8,100 nucleotides of DNA from an uncultured Acetatifactor sp. (GCA_947644185.1 CANRZC010000102.1:1-8100), one strand, 5' to 3'. Counted from the first letter of the stretch, positions 1 through 7,532 are shown. The notes: generated by a model not told the origin, from the letters alone. Numbers and translations: made by a program.

Positions 1-775
1 CAATCTTCTCTAGGCCGTCAAAAGCACCGCCACAGATAAATAGGATATTGGAAGTATCGATGGAAATCAGCTCCTGATGAGGATGCTTTCTACCGCCCTG
101 GGGCGGTACGTTAGCCACGGTTCCCTCCACAATCTTCAACAAGGCCTGCTGGACACCTTCACCCGATACATCACGAGTGATGGAAACATTCTCACCCTTT
201 TTGGTAATTTTATCAATCTCATCGATGTAGATAATCCCAAACTGAGCGCGCTCCACATCATAGTCCGCTGCCAGAATCAGCTTCAGCAGAATGTTCTCCA
301 CATCCTCGCCTACATATCCAGCCTCAGTCAAGGTGGTAGCATCTGCAATGGCAAAAGGTACATTGATAATCTTTGCCAATGTCTGCGCCAGATAGGTCTT
401 GCCTGAGCCTGTCGGGCCTACCATAATGATATTACTCTTCTGCAGTTCCACATCATCCAGATCCCTGGGCGCTGTCACTCTCTTGTAATGATTGTACACA
501 GCCACGGAGAGGACTTTTTTAGCCTCCTCCTGGCCTACCACATATTCATCCAGAAATTTCTTAATCTCCACTGGCTTCAGAAGATTAATGTCAGGACGAA
601 CTGACTCCTCCTCTTCCTCTTCCTGCAGCTCCTCCTCCAGAATATCCGCACAGATGTCCACACAGTCATCACAGATATAGACGCCAGCCGGCCCTGCAAT
701 CAATTTGCGAACCTGATTCTGGGTCTTGTTACAGAAGGAGCATCTGATATCGTTTCCGATCATTTTTCCAGCCAT
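1..775 (-). CDS. clpX: ATP-dependent Clp protease ATP-binding subunit ClpX (N-terminal 258 residues; cut by window edge)
   Basis: ClpX is the hexameric AAA+ unfoldase that recognises tagged proteins, unfolds them with ATP and threads them into ClpP in the cytoplasm. Translating from the ATG at 773-775 shows an N-terminal zinc-binding domain with Cys12, Cys15, Cys35 and Cys38, then a very acidic linker (residues 47-57, mostly Glu). The AAA+ module follows: Walker A GPTGSGKT at 120-127, pore loop GYVG at 153-156, Walker B IIYIDEID at 181-188, and the RKH pore-2 loop at 229-231. The frame is still open at base 1, so the sensor 2 region and the ClpP-docking IGF loop are outside the window. A ribosome site AGGAG (782-786) sits 6 nt before the start. 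It lies 39 nt downstream of clpP and is presumably co-transcribed with it. Identity is secure. Confidence 0.97.
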   Translation of the reverse strand, partial: MAGKMIGNDIRCSFCNKTQNQVRKLIAGPAGVYICDDCVDICADILEEELQEEEEEESVRPDINLLKPVEIKKFLDEYVVGQEEAKKVLSVAVYNHYKRVTAPRDLDDVELQKSNIIMVGPTGSGKTYLAQTLAKIINVPFAIADATTLTEAGYVGEDVENILLKLILAADYDVERAQFGIIYIDEIDKITKKGENVSITRDVSGEGVQQALLKIVEGTVANVPPQGGRKHPHQELISIDTSNILFICGGAFDGLEKI

Positions 776-814
776 TCTTTTCTCCTACCAATTGGTTTCA
801 CAATACACAAAGAC

Positions 815-1414
815 TTATTTATTCTCCTGAGCCGCATGGGAGCTGATAACCATGTCCACAATACCGTAGGCTTTTGCCTCCTCAGCACTCATCCAATTAT
901 CGCGCTCAGTATCAGAGCATATGGTCTCATAGTCCCTGCCTGTATTCTCCGCAAGGATATGGTTCAGCTTTTCCCTTGTCTTTAAGATATGCCTTGCAGC
1001 GATATCGATTTCTGTAGCCTGTCCCTGGGTTCCCCCTGCAGGCTGATGGATCATAATTTCCGCATTGGGAAGTGCAAACCTTTTTCCCTTTGCACCGCCA
1101 GCAAGCAGGAACGAGCCCATACTGGCAGCCATGCCGATACACACAGTAGACACATCGCACTTGATATAGTGCATGGTATCATAAATAGCCATACCTGCCG
1201 TGATGACGCCTCCTGGACTGTTGATATACAGATGGATATCCTTCTCAGGATCCTCAGCCTCCAGGAACAGAAGCTGGGCTACTACAATACTGGCAGAGGT
1301 CTCGTTCACCTCTTCCCCCAGCATAATGATCCTATCCTTCAGCAACCTGGAATAAATATCATAAGACCGCTCACCTCTGCTGGTCTGTTCAACAACATAA
1401 GGCACTAAACTCAT
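815..1414 (-). CDS. clpP: ATP-dependent Clp protease proteolytic subunit ClpP
   Basis: ClpP is the serine peptidase that forms a double heptameric chamber and degrades proteins fed by ClpX or other Clp ATPases. With the start chosen here the protein has 199 residues, the usual family length. The catalytic triad is visible at the canonical positions: Ser98 in GMAASMGS, His123 in MIHQPAGG, and Asp172 in TERDNWMS. The oligomerisation and oxyanion segment INSPGG is at 64-69. An ATG six codons further upstream (1432) also opens the frame, but it would translate the Shine-Dalgarno sequence itself as QGGF, so the ATG at 1414 with a perfect AAGGAGGT 6 nt before it is preferred. It lies 57 nt after tig and 39 nt before clpX, the common Firmicutes order. 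I see no internal promoter in the gaps. Confidence 0.97.
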   Translation of the reverse strand: MSLVPYVVEQTSRGERSYDIYSRLLKDRIIMLGEEVNETSASIVVAQLLFLEAEDPEKDIHLYINSPGGVITAGMAIYDTMHYIKCDVSTVCIGMAASMGSFLLAGGAKGKRFALPNAEIMIHQPAGGTQGQATEIDIAARHILKTREKLNHILAENTGRDYETICSDTERDNWMSAEEAKAYGIVDMVISSHAAQENK

Positions 1415-1420
1415 TCTAAA

Positions 1421-1428
1421 ACCTCCTT
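1421..1428 (-). promoter_or_regulatory. Full-consensus ribosome binding site that fixes the clpP start
   Basis: The minus strand reads AAGGAGGT, a full complement to the 16S rRNA 3' end, 6 nt before the ATG at 1414. It lies inside the longer possible reading frame that begins at 1432, which argues against that upstream start. Confidence 0.9.
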
Positions 1429-1471
1429 GCATCCTGTCTTTCTAATTGAAATGCTCTGCTGAAATTCTTGC

Positions 1472-2761
1472 TTAGTTCTCTTCCGCGTTCTCCACCACAA
1501 AGTCCGCAGCCTTTCTGACACGAATGTCATCCATGACCTGCTGTCTGCCATTCTCACCCAGGAGCTCTTCTACTTTCTCAGGCTCCATCTGATAGGCCTC
1601 ACCCATGGTCTTTAGCTCCTCATTGATCTCCTCATCAGTAACCTGGATATCCTCTGCGGCTGCCACTGCCTCCAGCACCAGTCTGGACTGAATCTTCTTG
1701 ATGACCTGAGGCTTCACCTGCTCAAGCAACATTTCATTGGTCATACCTGTAAACTGCATATACTGCTCCATGCTAATGCCCTGAGACTGCATCCTCTGGG
1801 CATAATCCTGGACCATCTGTCTCTGCTGGGTCTCAATCATAGCCTCGGGGATCTCCATTTTCGCGTCAGCAATGATACCATCAATGACAGCATCCTCTTT
1901 CACAGCTTTCGCCTCATCCGCCTTGCGCTTCTCCAGCTTCTTTCTGATTTCTTCCTTATATTCCTCTACAGTATCGCTCTCCTCAGACACCTCGCCCACA
2001 AAGTCATCATCAAGTGCAGGACTCTGCTTCTCCTGCAGTCTCTTGACAGTACATTTGAACACTGCCGCCTTGCCTGCCAGCTCCTCTGCCTGATAGTCCT
2101 CAGGGAAAGTCACGTTTACATCTGTCTCTTCTCCCACCTGGGCGCCGATCAGTTCTTCCTCAAAGCCAGGGATAAACGCATGGGAGCCAATGGTCAGAGG
2201 GTAGTCACTTCCCTTGCCGCCTTCAAAGGCCACGCCATCCACAAAGCCTTCAAAATCAATCGTTGCGATATCCCCATCCTTTACAGGCCTGTCCGTAACA
2301 TCCACGGTTCTGGAATTCTTATCTCTCTCTCTGTCAATTTCCGCAGTGATCTCTTCCTGCGTCACTTCCAAATCAGCCTTGTCCACCTTGATGCCCTTGT
2401 ACTGTCCCAGCTCTACCTGAGGCTTCAGCGCCACTACCGCTGTAAAAATAAAGGGCTTTCCTGCCTCCAGCTGCTCTACGTCGATCTTCGGGCTGGACAC
2501 GATCTCCTCCTGGCACTCATCATAGGCTTTCTCGTAAGCATCAGGGATCAATGCATTGGCAGCATCCTCATAAAAAATCTCCTTGCCGTACATCTGCTCA
2601 ATCATCTTGCGAGGGGCTTTTCCCTTGCGGAAACCCGGAATGCTGATTCGTTTCTTATTCTTTTGATATGCGCCTTCGATGGCTTTCTCCAGCTCCTCCG
2701 CAGGCACTTCAATCGTCAGCTTTGCCATGTTGTTCTCTAATTTCTCTACCTGTAAACTCAT
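1472..2761 (-). CDS. tig: Trigger factor, ribosome-associated chaperone and peptidyl-prolyl isomerase
   Basis: Trigger factor docks beside the ribosomal exit tunnel, shields nascent chains and has proline isomerase activity. The 429-residue length matches the family (about 430). The N-terminal ribosome-binding domain carries the signature GFRKGKAPR at 43-51. The FKBP-type isomerase domain spans roughly residues 155-245 and includes DGDIATIDFEGFVDG and the IPGFEEELIG segment. The rest is the helical C-terminal chaperone domain, rich in Glu, Gln and Met. The chosen ATG at 2761 has AAGGAGG (2773-2779) 11 nt upstream, slightly longer than ideal. A second in-frame Met at residue 12 would remove conserved N-terminal sequence and is less likely. 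It is first in a tig-clpP-clpX operon with its own promoter at 2838-2866. Confidence 0.97.
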   Translation of the reverse strand: MSLQVEKLENNMAKLTIEVPAEELEKAIEGAYQKNKKRISIPGFRKGKAPRKMIEQMYGKEIFYEDAANALIPDAYEKAYDECQEEIVSSPKIDVEQLEAGKPFIFTAVVALKPQVELGQYKGIKVDKADLEVTQEEITAEIDRERDKNSRTVDVTDRPVKDGDIATIDFEGFVDGVAFEGGKGSDYPLTIGSHAFIPGFEEELIGAQVGEETDVNVTFPEDYQAEELAGKAAVFKCTVKRLQEKQSPALDDDFVGEVSEESDTVEEYKEEIRKKLEKRKADEAKAVKEDAVIDGIIADAKMEIPEAMIETQQRQMVQDYAQRMQSQGISMEQYMQFTGMTNEMLLEQVKPQVIKKIQSRLVLEAVAAAEDIQVTDEEINEELKTMGEAYQMEPEKVEELLGENGRQQVMDDIRVRKAADFVVENAEEN

Positions 2762-2837
2762 TTTCTACATTTCCTCCTTCAATCGCCTGCATCCTTCTTT
2801 CCGCCTACGCAGCAGACGCACTCACAGTCATTAAACG

Positions 2838-2866
2838 ATTATATCATACAGGAACTTAAAATACAA
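2838..2866 (-). promoter_or_regulatory. Sigma-A-type promoter with extended -10 for tig-clpP-clpX
   Basis: On the minus strand a -35 box TTGTAT (2861-2866) is followed after exactly 17 nt by a perfect -10 box TATAAT (2838-2843). The -10 is preceded by TG plus one base, the extended -10 arrangement. Transcription would start near 2830-2832, giving a leader of about 70 nt before tig. No CtsR-like GGTCAAA repeats and no CIRCE element were seen in the 134-nt gap, so heat-shock control by those routes is not supported. Confidence 0.85.
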
Positions 2867-2895
2867 ATGTTTTTGGGATTTATTTTCTTAAATTA

Positions 2896-4293
2896 CTATG
2901 AAGGCACAGTATTTGGACATGGGCCACATGCCCCAGGCATCCTAATATGTGTGGCCATAATAATCGTCCTGCCGTTTTGTTTTTGACGGATATACTGCTC
3001 CGCCAGCTCACAGGTTTTCAGGTCCATGCCAGCAAAAGGCTCATCCAGTAGAATGTATTTCGATTCTGCCTCCATGGCACGGACCAAAGCCACTCTGCGC
3101 TTCATGCCGCCGCTGAGTTCACGGCAAGGTTTCTCCAGCGCCTCCTTGTCCAGCAACAGGCAAAGTGCTTTCTGCGCCCGTTCTCTGCTTCCTGTGATCA
3201 TTTCTACGTTTTTAACTGCACTGTAGTCCTGGCAGAGTCTGTCCTCCTGAAAGACCATACTGCAGGAGGAGGGTGTGATTACCTGGCCAGTATCCGGCGA
3301 AATCAATGCTGCCAGGAGATGTAGGAGCGTAGTCTTGCCGCTGCCAGAAGGGCTGGTCAAGTAATACCACTGCCCCTGTGTGTACACTGCGCTGAAATTC
3401 TCCAAAACAGCCTGACCATGATAAGCCTTTGTAACACTCTGCAAGCTTATGGTCAAGTCATCATCCGGTAAGCTTTCTCTCTTTTTCCTGGGGGTTCTCT
3501 GCTCCTTACAGGCAGGCTCCCATGCAAGGAAACAGTCCAAAAGCCTTAGAATCATATGCTGGAAAATCACGCTGAGCAAGATGACAACAGCAGTCCATGC
3601 AAAAATACCTGCTGTATCCAGATAAAGCTTTGACAGATAAAGCTGCTCCCCAATAGAGAATTCTGGCGTACCGATGACTTCTGCCGCAACACCGGACTTC
3701 CAGCACATACCCAGGGAAAGCTTCATGCTGCTGTATACAAAGGGCTTCAGCGCCGGGCGATAGATGTAGAAAAAGCGGTTCCAGAGAGGCAGTCGAAACA
3801 CCTGGGCCATCTCCAGCATCCGTGGATCCGTACTTTTCAGGCCCTCCAAAATACTGATATACAGGTTTGGCAATACCACCAGAGAGCTGACTGCCACTGC
3901 CAGAAAGGAAGATCCCCACCAGATAAGGAGAAGCACTGCAAAGGTGGCTACAGGAACTGCTTTCGCCAGTGTCATAACTGGAGCCAGGATTTCTTCTGCC
4001 AAAGGAACGCGAAAACTACAGGCAGCCAAAAAAATTGCCCCCAAAACGCCTGCCCCGAAGCCAACCCCAATGCGGATCAAGCTTTTCCCTATGGTCACAT
4101 AAAAGCTACCCTTGCCAAGCAAAGCCACCATCTCTACGGCCGTTTCTAAGGGCGTGGCAAGCAATATTTTGTTGTCTACTAACAGGGCAAGGCATTGCCA
4201 GACTACAAGCCATCCTGCCACAATGATCCATTTTCCATACCTTTTAATAATAGAAATCCTCCTCCGGCAGTCTCCCTCCCACCAGCTCTTCAT
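2896..4293 (-). CDS. ABC importer permease fused to its ATPase (nitrate/sulfonate/thiamine-precursor type)
   Basis: This 465-residue protein joins two importer subunits that are usually separate. Residues 20-255 form a permease of the SsuC/TauC type, with hydrophobic segments near 22-39, 72-92, 113-126, 130-150 and 228-250 and an EAA-like coupling loop (161-184, EMAQVFRLPLWNRFF onward). After a charged linker (259-280) comes the ATPase: P-loop SPSGSGKT at 314-321, Q-loop Gln349, signature LSGGMKRR at 393-400, Walker B YILLDEP at 413-419 with Glu418, and switch His449. The first P-loop glycine is a serine, and the protein ends only 16 residues after His449, so the ATPase is unusually short. 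The ATG at 4293 overlaps the lipoprotein gene by 50 nt and lacks a ribosome site; a rarer ATT start near 4251 is possible. It presumably works with the neighbouring binding lipoprotein. The substrate is unknown. Confidence 0.88.
   Translation of the reverse strand: MKSWWEGDCRRRISIIKRYGKWIIVAGWLVVWQCLALLVDNKILLATPLETAVEMVALLGKGSFYVTIGKSLIRIGVGFGAGVLGAIFLAACSFRVPLAEEILAPVMTLAKAVPVATFAVLLLIWWGSSFLAVAVSSLVVLPNLYISILEGLKSTDPRMLEMAQVFRLPLWNRFFYIYRPALKPFVYSSMKLSLGMCWKSGVAAEVIGTPEFSIGEQLYLSKLYLDTAGIFAWTAVVILLSVIFQHMILRLLDCFLAWEPACKEQRTPRKKRESLPDDDLTISLQSVTKAYHGQAVLENFSAVYTQGQWYYLTSPSGSGKTTLLHLLAALISPDTGQVITPSSCSMVFQEDRLCQDYSAVKNVEMITGSRERAQKALCLLLDKEALEKPCRELSGGMKRRVALVRAMEAESKYILLDEPFAGMDLKTCELAEQYIRQKQNGRTIIMATHIRMPGACGPCPNTVPS
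2922..2956 (-). repeat. Inverted repeat at the 3' end of the ABC permease-ATPase gene
   Basis: GGCCACA (minus strand, 2950-2956) and TGTGGCC (2922-2928) are exact inverted copies 21 nt apart. A second small hairpin, ATGCC-TGG-GGCAT, can form between them. It lies in the last codons and after the stop there is no T-run, so it does not look like an intrinsic terminator. It could be an RNA structure at the gene's end or chance. Confidence 0.4.
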
Positions 4294-5206
4294 TGAATTG
4301 GGCCAATACCTCCAGATAGGAGGACAACATCCCTTTCATCTCCTCCCCAGTGATACAGACCAGATTGCACTTTGGGATAGCCTCCTTTGCCACTGCCTCC
4401 TTTGCCACAATACCGGCCTCCACAGCAAGAGCTGCACCCACCTCCGGCTTCTCATGGATAGCAGCCACGCTGGACTGATGCTGCTCCAGGAAGGTCTCCA
4501 CCATCTCTCCATGCTCCAAAAGGAAAGCATTCCTCACAATGGTGACGCCTGTGACCATAGCGCTCTCGTCCTCTCCCTGACAGCTTTCCCACACTGCGCC
4601 CATATCCAAAGCAATGTGCAGCTTCTCATTCTGCATCAAAGCCGCTGTGGCAAAGGGCTGGGGCAGCAGGCCAATGGCAGAGGACTCCTGCGCCAGAATG
4701 GCAGCCACCTCTGTGGGCTCTGATTTGTATTCTAATGTGTAGTCACCTTCCTGCAAGCCGCTGTGCTGCAAAATGTAATGCAGAGAGGCATCCGGGATAG
4801 TGCCTTTTCCAGTGAGATAAATCCTTTTGTCCCTTAAGTCCTCCACTTCTGCGATATCAGGATCACCTGTTATCAGATACAGTACCCCCAAGGTGTTGAT
4901 GTCAATGACGGTAACACCACCCTCTGTCTTCTGGTAGAGGGCTGCTGCTACGTTGCTGGGAACCAATGCTATATCAAGCTCTCCCTTCACCACCAACGGC
5001 AATAATTCGTCCGCTCCTGTGGCTATCTGAAATTCATAGGGGTACCCTTGTGGGTTCTGTTCTGCCTCTTCCATAAGAAATAAAATGCCCAGAGAAGTAG
5101 GACCTTTCAGAGAGCCTATCCTCACAGACTCTGCCTCCTGCTGTCTGCCACAGCTACATGCCAGGAGACAGCAAAGCAGCAGGAGAATTATGAATGGTTT
5201 CTTCAT
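4244..5206 (-). CDS. ABC transporter substrate-binding lipoprotein, SsuA/NMT1-like
   Basis: This 320-residue extracellular lipoprotein should capture the ligand and deliver it to the fused permease-ATPase encoded next. The N-terminus is a lipoprotein signal: two Lys, a hydrophobic core of Ile and Leu, then the lipobox LLAC with the lipidated Cys17. The mature part begins with a beta strand VRIGSLKGPTSLGILFLMEE and shows the two-lobed binding-protein pattern, for example ELDIALVPSNVAAALY and later GLLPQPFATAAL, typical of nitrate/sulfonate/thiamine-precursor binding proteins. The start at 5206 has only a weak AAGGA some 13 nt upstream, so translation may depend on the asparaginase gene 25 nt before it. 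It ends inside the start region of the permease gene. Binding specificity cannot be read from sequence alone. Confidence 0.88.
   Translation of the reverse strand: MKKPFIILLLLCCLLACSCGRQQEAESVRIGSLKGPTSLGILFLMEEAEQNPQGYPYEFQIATGADELLPLVVKGELDIALVPSNVAAALYQKTEGGVTVIDINTLGVLYLITGDPDIAEVEDLRDKRIYLTGKGTIPDASLHYILQHSGLQEGDYTLEYKSEPTEVAAILAQESSAIGLLPQPFATAALMQNEKLHIALDMGAVWESCQGEDESAMVTGVTIVRNAFLLEHGEMVETFLEQHQSSVAAIHEKPEVGAALAVEAGIVAKEAVAKEAIPKCNLVCITGEEMKGMLSSYLEVLAQFNEELVGGRLPEEDFYY
4258..4265 (-). promoter_or_regulatory. Strong ribosome binding site without a standard start codon downstream
   Basis: The minus strand reads GGAGGAGG within the last codons of the lipoprotein gene. In the permease frame, 6 and 9 nt downstream, are ATT codons (4249-4251 and 4246-4248), not ATG, GTG or TTG. 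The only in-frame ATG lies upstream at 4293 and has no ribosome site. This supports either a rare ATT start or translation coupled to the preceding gene. Confidence 0.5.
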
Positions 5207-5231
5207 ACGGATTCTCGTTTCCTTTTCTAAA

Positions 5232-6239
5232 CTATATTTCTTTCAGCAAAATATCATGGTTGATGGTCTCATAAAACAGCTTACGAAACTGCTCTGGTTC
5301 CTTTGTCTGTCCCAGCACCCACATAACCTTTGTCACCGTGGCCTCCAGTGTCATGTCATAGGTTTCCATCAGATGAAACTCTTCCTTGATGGCTTTTCCC
5401 ACCTGATAGACCTCCATGTCACTGCCCTCATGGGTCACCTGTGTAGCCATCATGACCAACTTTCCAGCGTCAATCCAGCGCCTGATTTCCGGATAAAAGG
5501 GGGTCTGCCCGTAGTCCGGGAACCCACCCACTCCAAAGGCCTCGATAATTACCCCATCATAATAGGGAAAAAGCTTGTCCAGCACCATTCCGTCCATGCC
5601 TGGCATGAGCTTCAGCAATAGAATCCGCTCATTTAATGCATGATAAAAGGTCACCTGGCCAGTCATTCTATCCTTGTCCTCAATAAAGAACACCACTCTG
5701 CCGTCCCGTATGGCAGCTATGCTGGGATAATTAATACTGGAGAAGGCATTGTAGCTCTTTGACCGCTCCTTTTTGGCTCTGGTACCGGCTATCACATTGC
5801 CGCCAAATACAATGTTCACACCATAAGCTCTCTCCTCAGCGGCAAAGCGCAAGCTGTCCAGCAAATTGGTTCTGGCATCTGTCACTGGCAAATCGATAGG
5901 CTTCTGGGCACCAGTAATCACCACTGGCTTTCTGCTGTTTTGGATCAGATAGGACAGGGCTGCTGCCGTGAATGCCATAGTATCTGTACCATGGCAGATG
6001 ACAAACCCGTCATACTCCTCGTAGTGGCGCTGGATCAACTCTGTCAGCGCAAGCCAATGTTTTCCATATATATTCGTGCTGTCAAGGCCAAAAGGCTGCA
6101 CCACATCCACCTGGCTAAATGCCTGATATCCCTCCACATACTGCAGCAGCTCCTCCGCTGCTATCTTCGGTGCCAGCCCCTCCTGGGTATATCCCGAGGC
6201 AATAGTACCGCCTGTGGCAATCAGCAATATTCTTTTCAT
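5232..6239 (-). CDS. ansA: Type I (cytoplasmic) L-asparaginase
   Basis: The enzyme hydrolyses L-asparagine to L-aspartate and ammonia. The 335 residues match the AnsA family (about 338). The first catalytic motif TGGTIAS is at 9-15, with nucleophile Thr12. The second motif HGTDTMAFT at 83-91 holds Thr85 and Asp86, and Lys157 in the TRAKKERS segment aligns with the family's catalytic lysine. Ser54 fits the substrate-contact serine. The C-terminal half ends with DMTLEATVTKVMWVLGQ, typical of type I enzymes. No signal peptide is present, so it is cytoplasmic. The start has a good GGAGGAG site (6247-6253) 7 nt upstream. It lies 42 nt after the rRNA methyltransferase gene and 25 nt before the lipoprotein gene, suggesting one transcript. 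A related amidohydrolase role (glutaminase side activity) cannot be excluded. Confidence 0.93.
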   Translation of the reverse strand: MKRILLIATGGTIASGYTQEGLAPKIAAEELLQYVEGYQAFSQVDVVQPFGLDSTNIYGKHWLALTELIQRHYEEYDGFVICHGTDTMAFTAAALSYLIQNSRKPVVITGAQKPIDLPVTDARTNLLDSLRFAAEERAYGVNIVFGGNVIAGTRAKKERSKSYNAFSSINYPSIAAIRDGRVVFFIEDKDRMTGQVTFYHALNERILLLKLMPGMDGMVLDKLFPYYDGVIIEAFGVGGFPDYGQTPFYPEIRRWIDAGKLVMMATQVTHEGSDMEVYQVGKAIKEEFHLMETYDMTLEATVTKVMWVLGQTKEPEQFRKLFYETINHDILLKEI

Positions 6240-6281
6240 CTCTACACTCCTCCGCTTCGGCCGATGACTTTTTCAATGCCT

Positions 6282-7532
6282 TCACAGGGAAAGCACAACT
6301 ACAGCCTCTATGGCATCTGTATATGGAAACATATCCACTGCCACACATTTTAGCGTCTTATATCCCTTTTTCACCAAAAGCCCTAAATCCACCACCAGGG
6401 TATCTGGATTACAGGAAATGTATACAATTCGCTTTGGCCTGATTTTCGCCGCCGCGTTTAAAAATGCCTCACTGCTGCCGCTCCTGGGCGGATCCATCAG
6501 CAACACATCCAGATGTGCTCCTGCATCCGCCATCTCCAGCAAAAATGCACCTGCATCCTTTTGATAAAACCGGACATTTTGGATTCCATTGCACTTTGCG
6601 TTGGCGATGGCATCCCGAACAGCATCCTTATTCAGTTCTACTCCCAACACCTTATCAGCCTGTCTGCTGGCAATCATCCCAATAGTCCCTGTGCCGCAAT
6701 AGGCGTCCATCACTGTTTCCCTTCCTGTCAATTGGGCGTATTCCATTGCTTTCTCGTACAGCTTCTGGGTTTGCACCGGATTTACTTGGTAGAAGGACTT
6801 TGGAGAAATTCGAAAAGTCATGCCACAAAGTTCATCCTCGATATAGCCTTTTCCGTATATCACCTGCTCCCTGTCCCCCAGAATCATACTGGTATTCTTA
6901 TCATTCACATTGATGACCATAGTGGTGATCTCAGGATGAAGCTTTAACAGGGCTTTCACAAAATTATTTTTGGAGGGCATCATGGGGTACCCCAGCACTA
7001 GCACCACCATAATCTGCCCTGTAGCATGTCCCACCCGAACCAACACATGGCGCAGCAGCCCCCGACCCGTGTCCTCATCATAAGGGCGTATCTTGAAGGA
7101 CTTAAGTAGTCCCCGTATGGACACAATAATTGCATCTGCCTTCTGATTCTCTATCAGACAGCTGTCCACAGGCACGATGCGATGGCTCTTTTCTTCATAA
7201 ATACCAGAAATAGCATTGTGCTGCCTATCCTCCCCAAAGACGGCATGCACTTTATTGCGATAATGAGCTGGCTGATCCATGCCGATAATGGGCTCTGGCC
7301 TGCAGTATGGCTCCATCAATCTGCGAAACTTCGCTGCTTTTGCCGCCAACTGCTCCTCATAGCCTTTCTCTATCCACTGACAGCCACCGCATTTGGAAGC
7401 TACCGGACACTTGCCCTTCCCTGGAGCTGGTCTCTTCGGTATTTTCCTGGCTGCATTCTCCCTTTTTAAGTACTCCCTCTCAGGTGTATTATTTTGCATG
7501 GTCTCCCTTTTTGCCTTTCCATTCATTGGCAT
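6282..7532 (-). CDS. rlmD: 23S rRNA (uracil-C5)-methyltransferase, RlmD/RumA type with iron-sulfur motif
   Basis: This enzyme family adds a methyl group from S-adenosylmethionine to C5 of uracil in RNA, usually U1939 and, in Gram-positives, also U747 of 23S rRNA. The 416-residue protein shows the [4Fe-4S] cysteines Cys42, Cys48, Cys51 and Cys125, the SAM-binding motif DAYCGTGTIG at 276-285, the DPPRSG motif at 347-352, the catalytic SCNP with Cys374, and the base Glu409 near the C-terminus. Only about 41 mostly basic residues precede the first cysteine, so the usual N-terminal TRAM RNA-binding domain is absent. The ATG at 7532 has AGAGGA 4 nt upstream. A second in-frame Met at residue 12 follows GGGAG and is a possible alternative. 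The tRNA modification enzyme TrmA-like relatives are less likely because of the cysteine cluster; exact target base is inferred. Confidence 0.9.
   Translation of the reverse strand: MPMNGKAKRETMQNNTPEREYLKRENAARKIPKRPAPGKGKCPVASKCGGCQWIEKGYEEQLAAKAAKFRRLMEPYCRPEPIIGMDQPAHYRNKVHAVFGEDRQHNAISGIYEEKSHRIVPVDSCLIENQKADAIIVSIRGLLKSFKIRPYDEDTGRGLLRHVLVRVGHATGQIMVVLVLGYPMMPSKNNFVKALLKLHPEITTMVINVNDKNTSMILGDREQVIYGKGYIEDELCGMTFRISPKSFYQVNPVQTQKLYEKAMEYAQLTGRETVMDAYCGTGTIGMIASRQADKVLGVELNKDAVRDAIANAKCNGIQNVRFYQKDAGAFLLEMADAGAHLDVLLMDPPRSGSSEAFLNAAAKIRPKRIVYISCNPDTLVVDLGLLVKKGYKTLKCVAVDMFPYTDAIEAVVVLSL

Noticed and set aside
787..796. ACCAATTGGT palindrome upstream of clpX
   Set aside because: A 10-nt palindrome is expected several times by chance in a window of this size.
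815..1432. A longer ClpP starting at the ATG at 1432
   Set aside because: The extra residues would be encoded by the Shine-Dalgarno sequence itself; the ATG at 1414 has ideal spacing and gives the usual ClpP length and active-site numbering.
2870..2895. An intrinsic terminator between the ABC gene and tig
   Set aside because: No stable hairpin followed by a T-run is present after the stop codon at 2896; some read-through into tig is possible.
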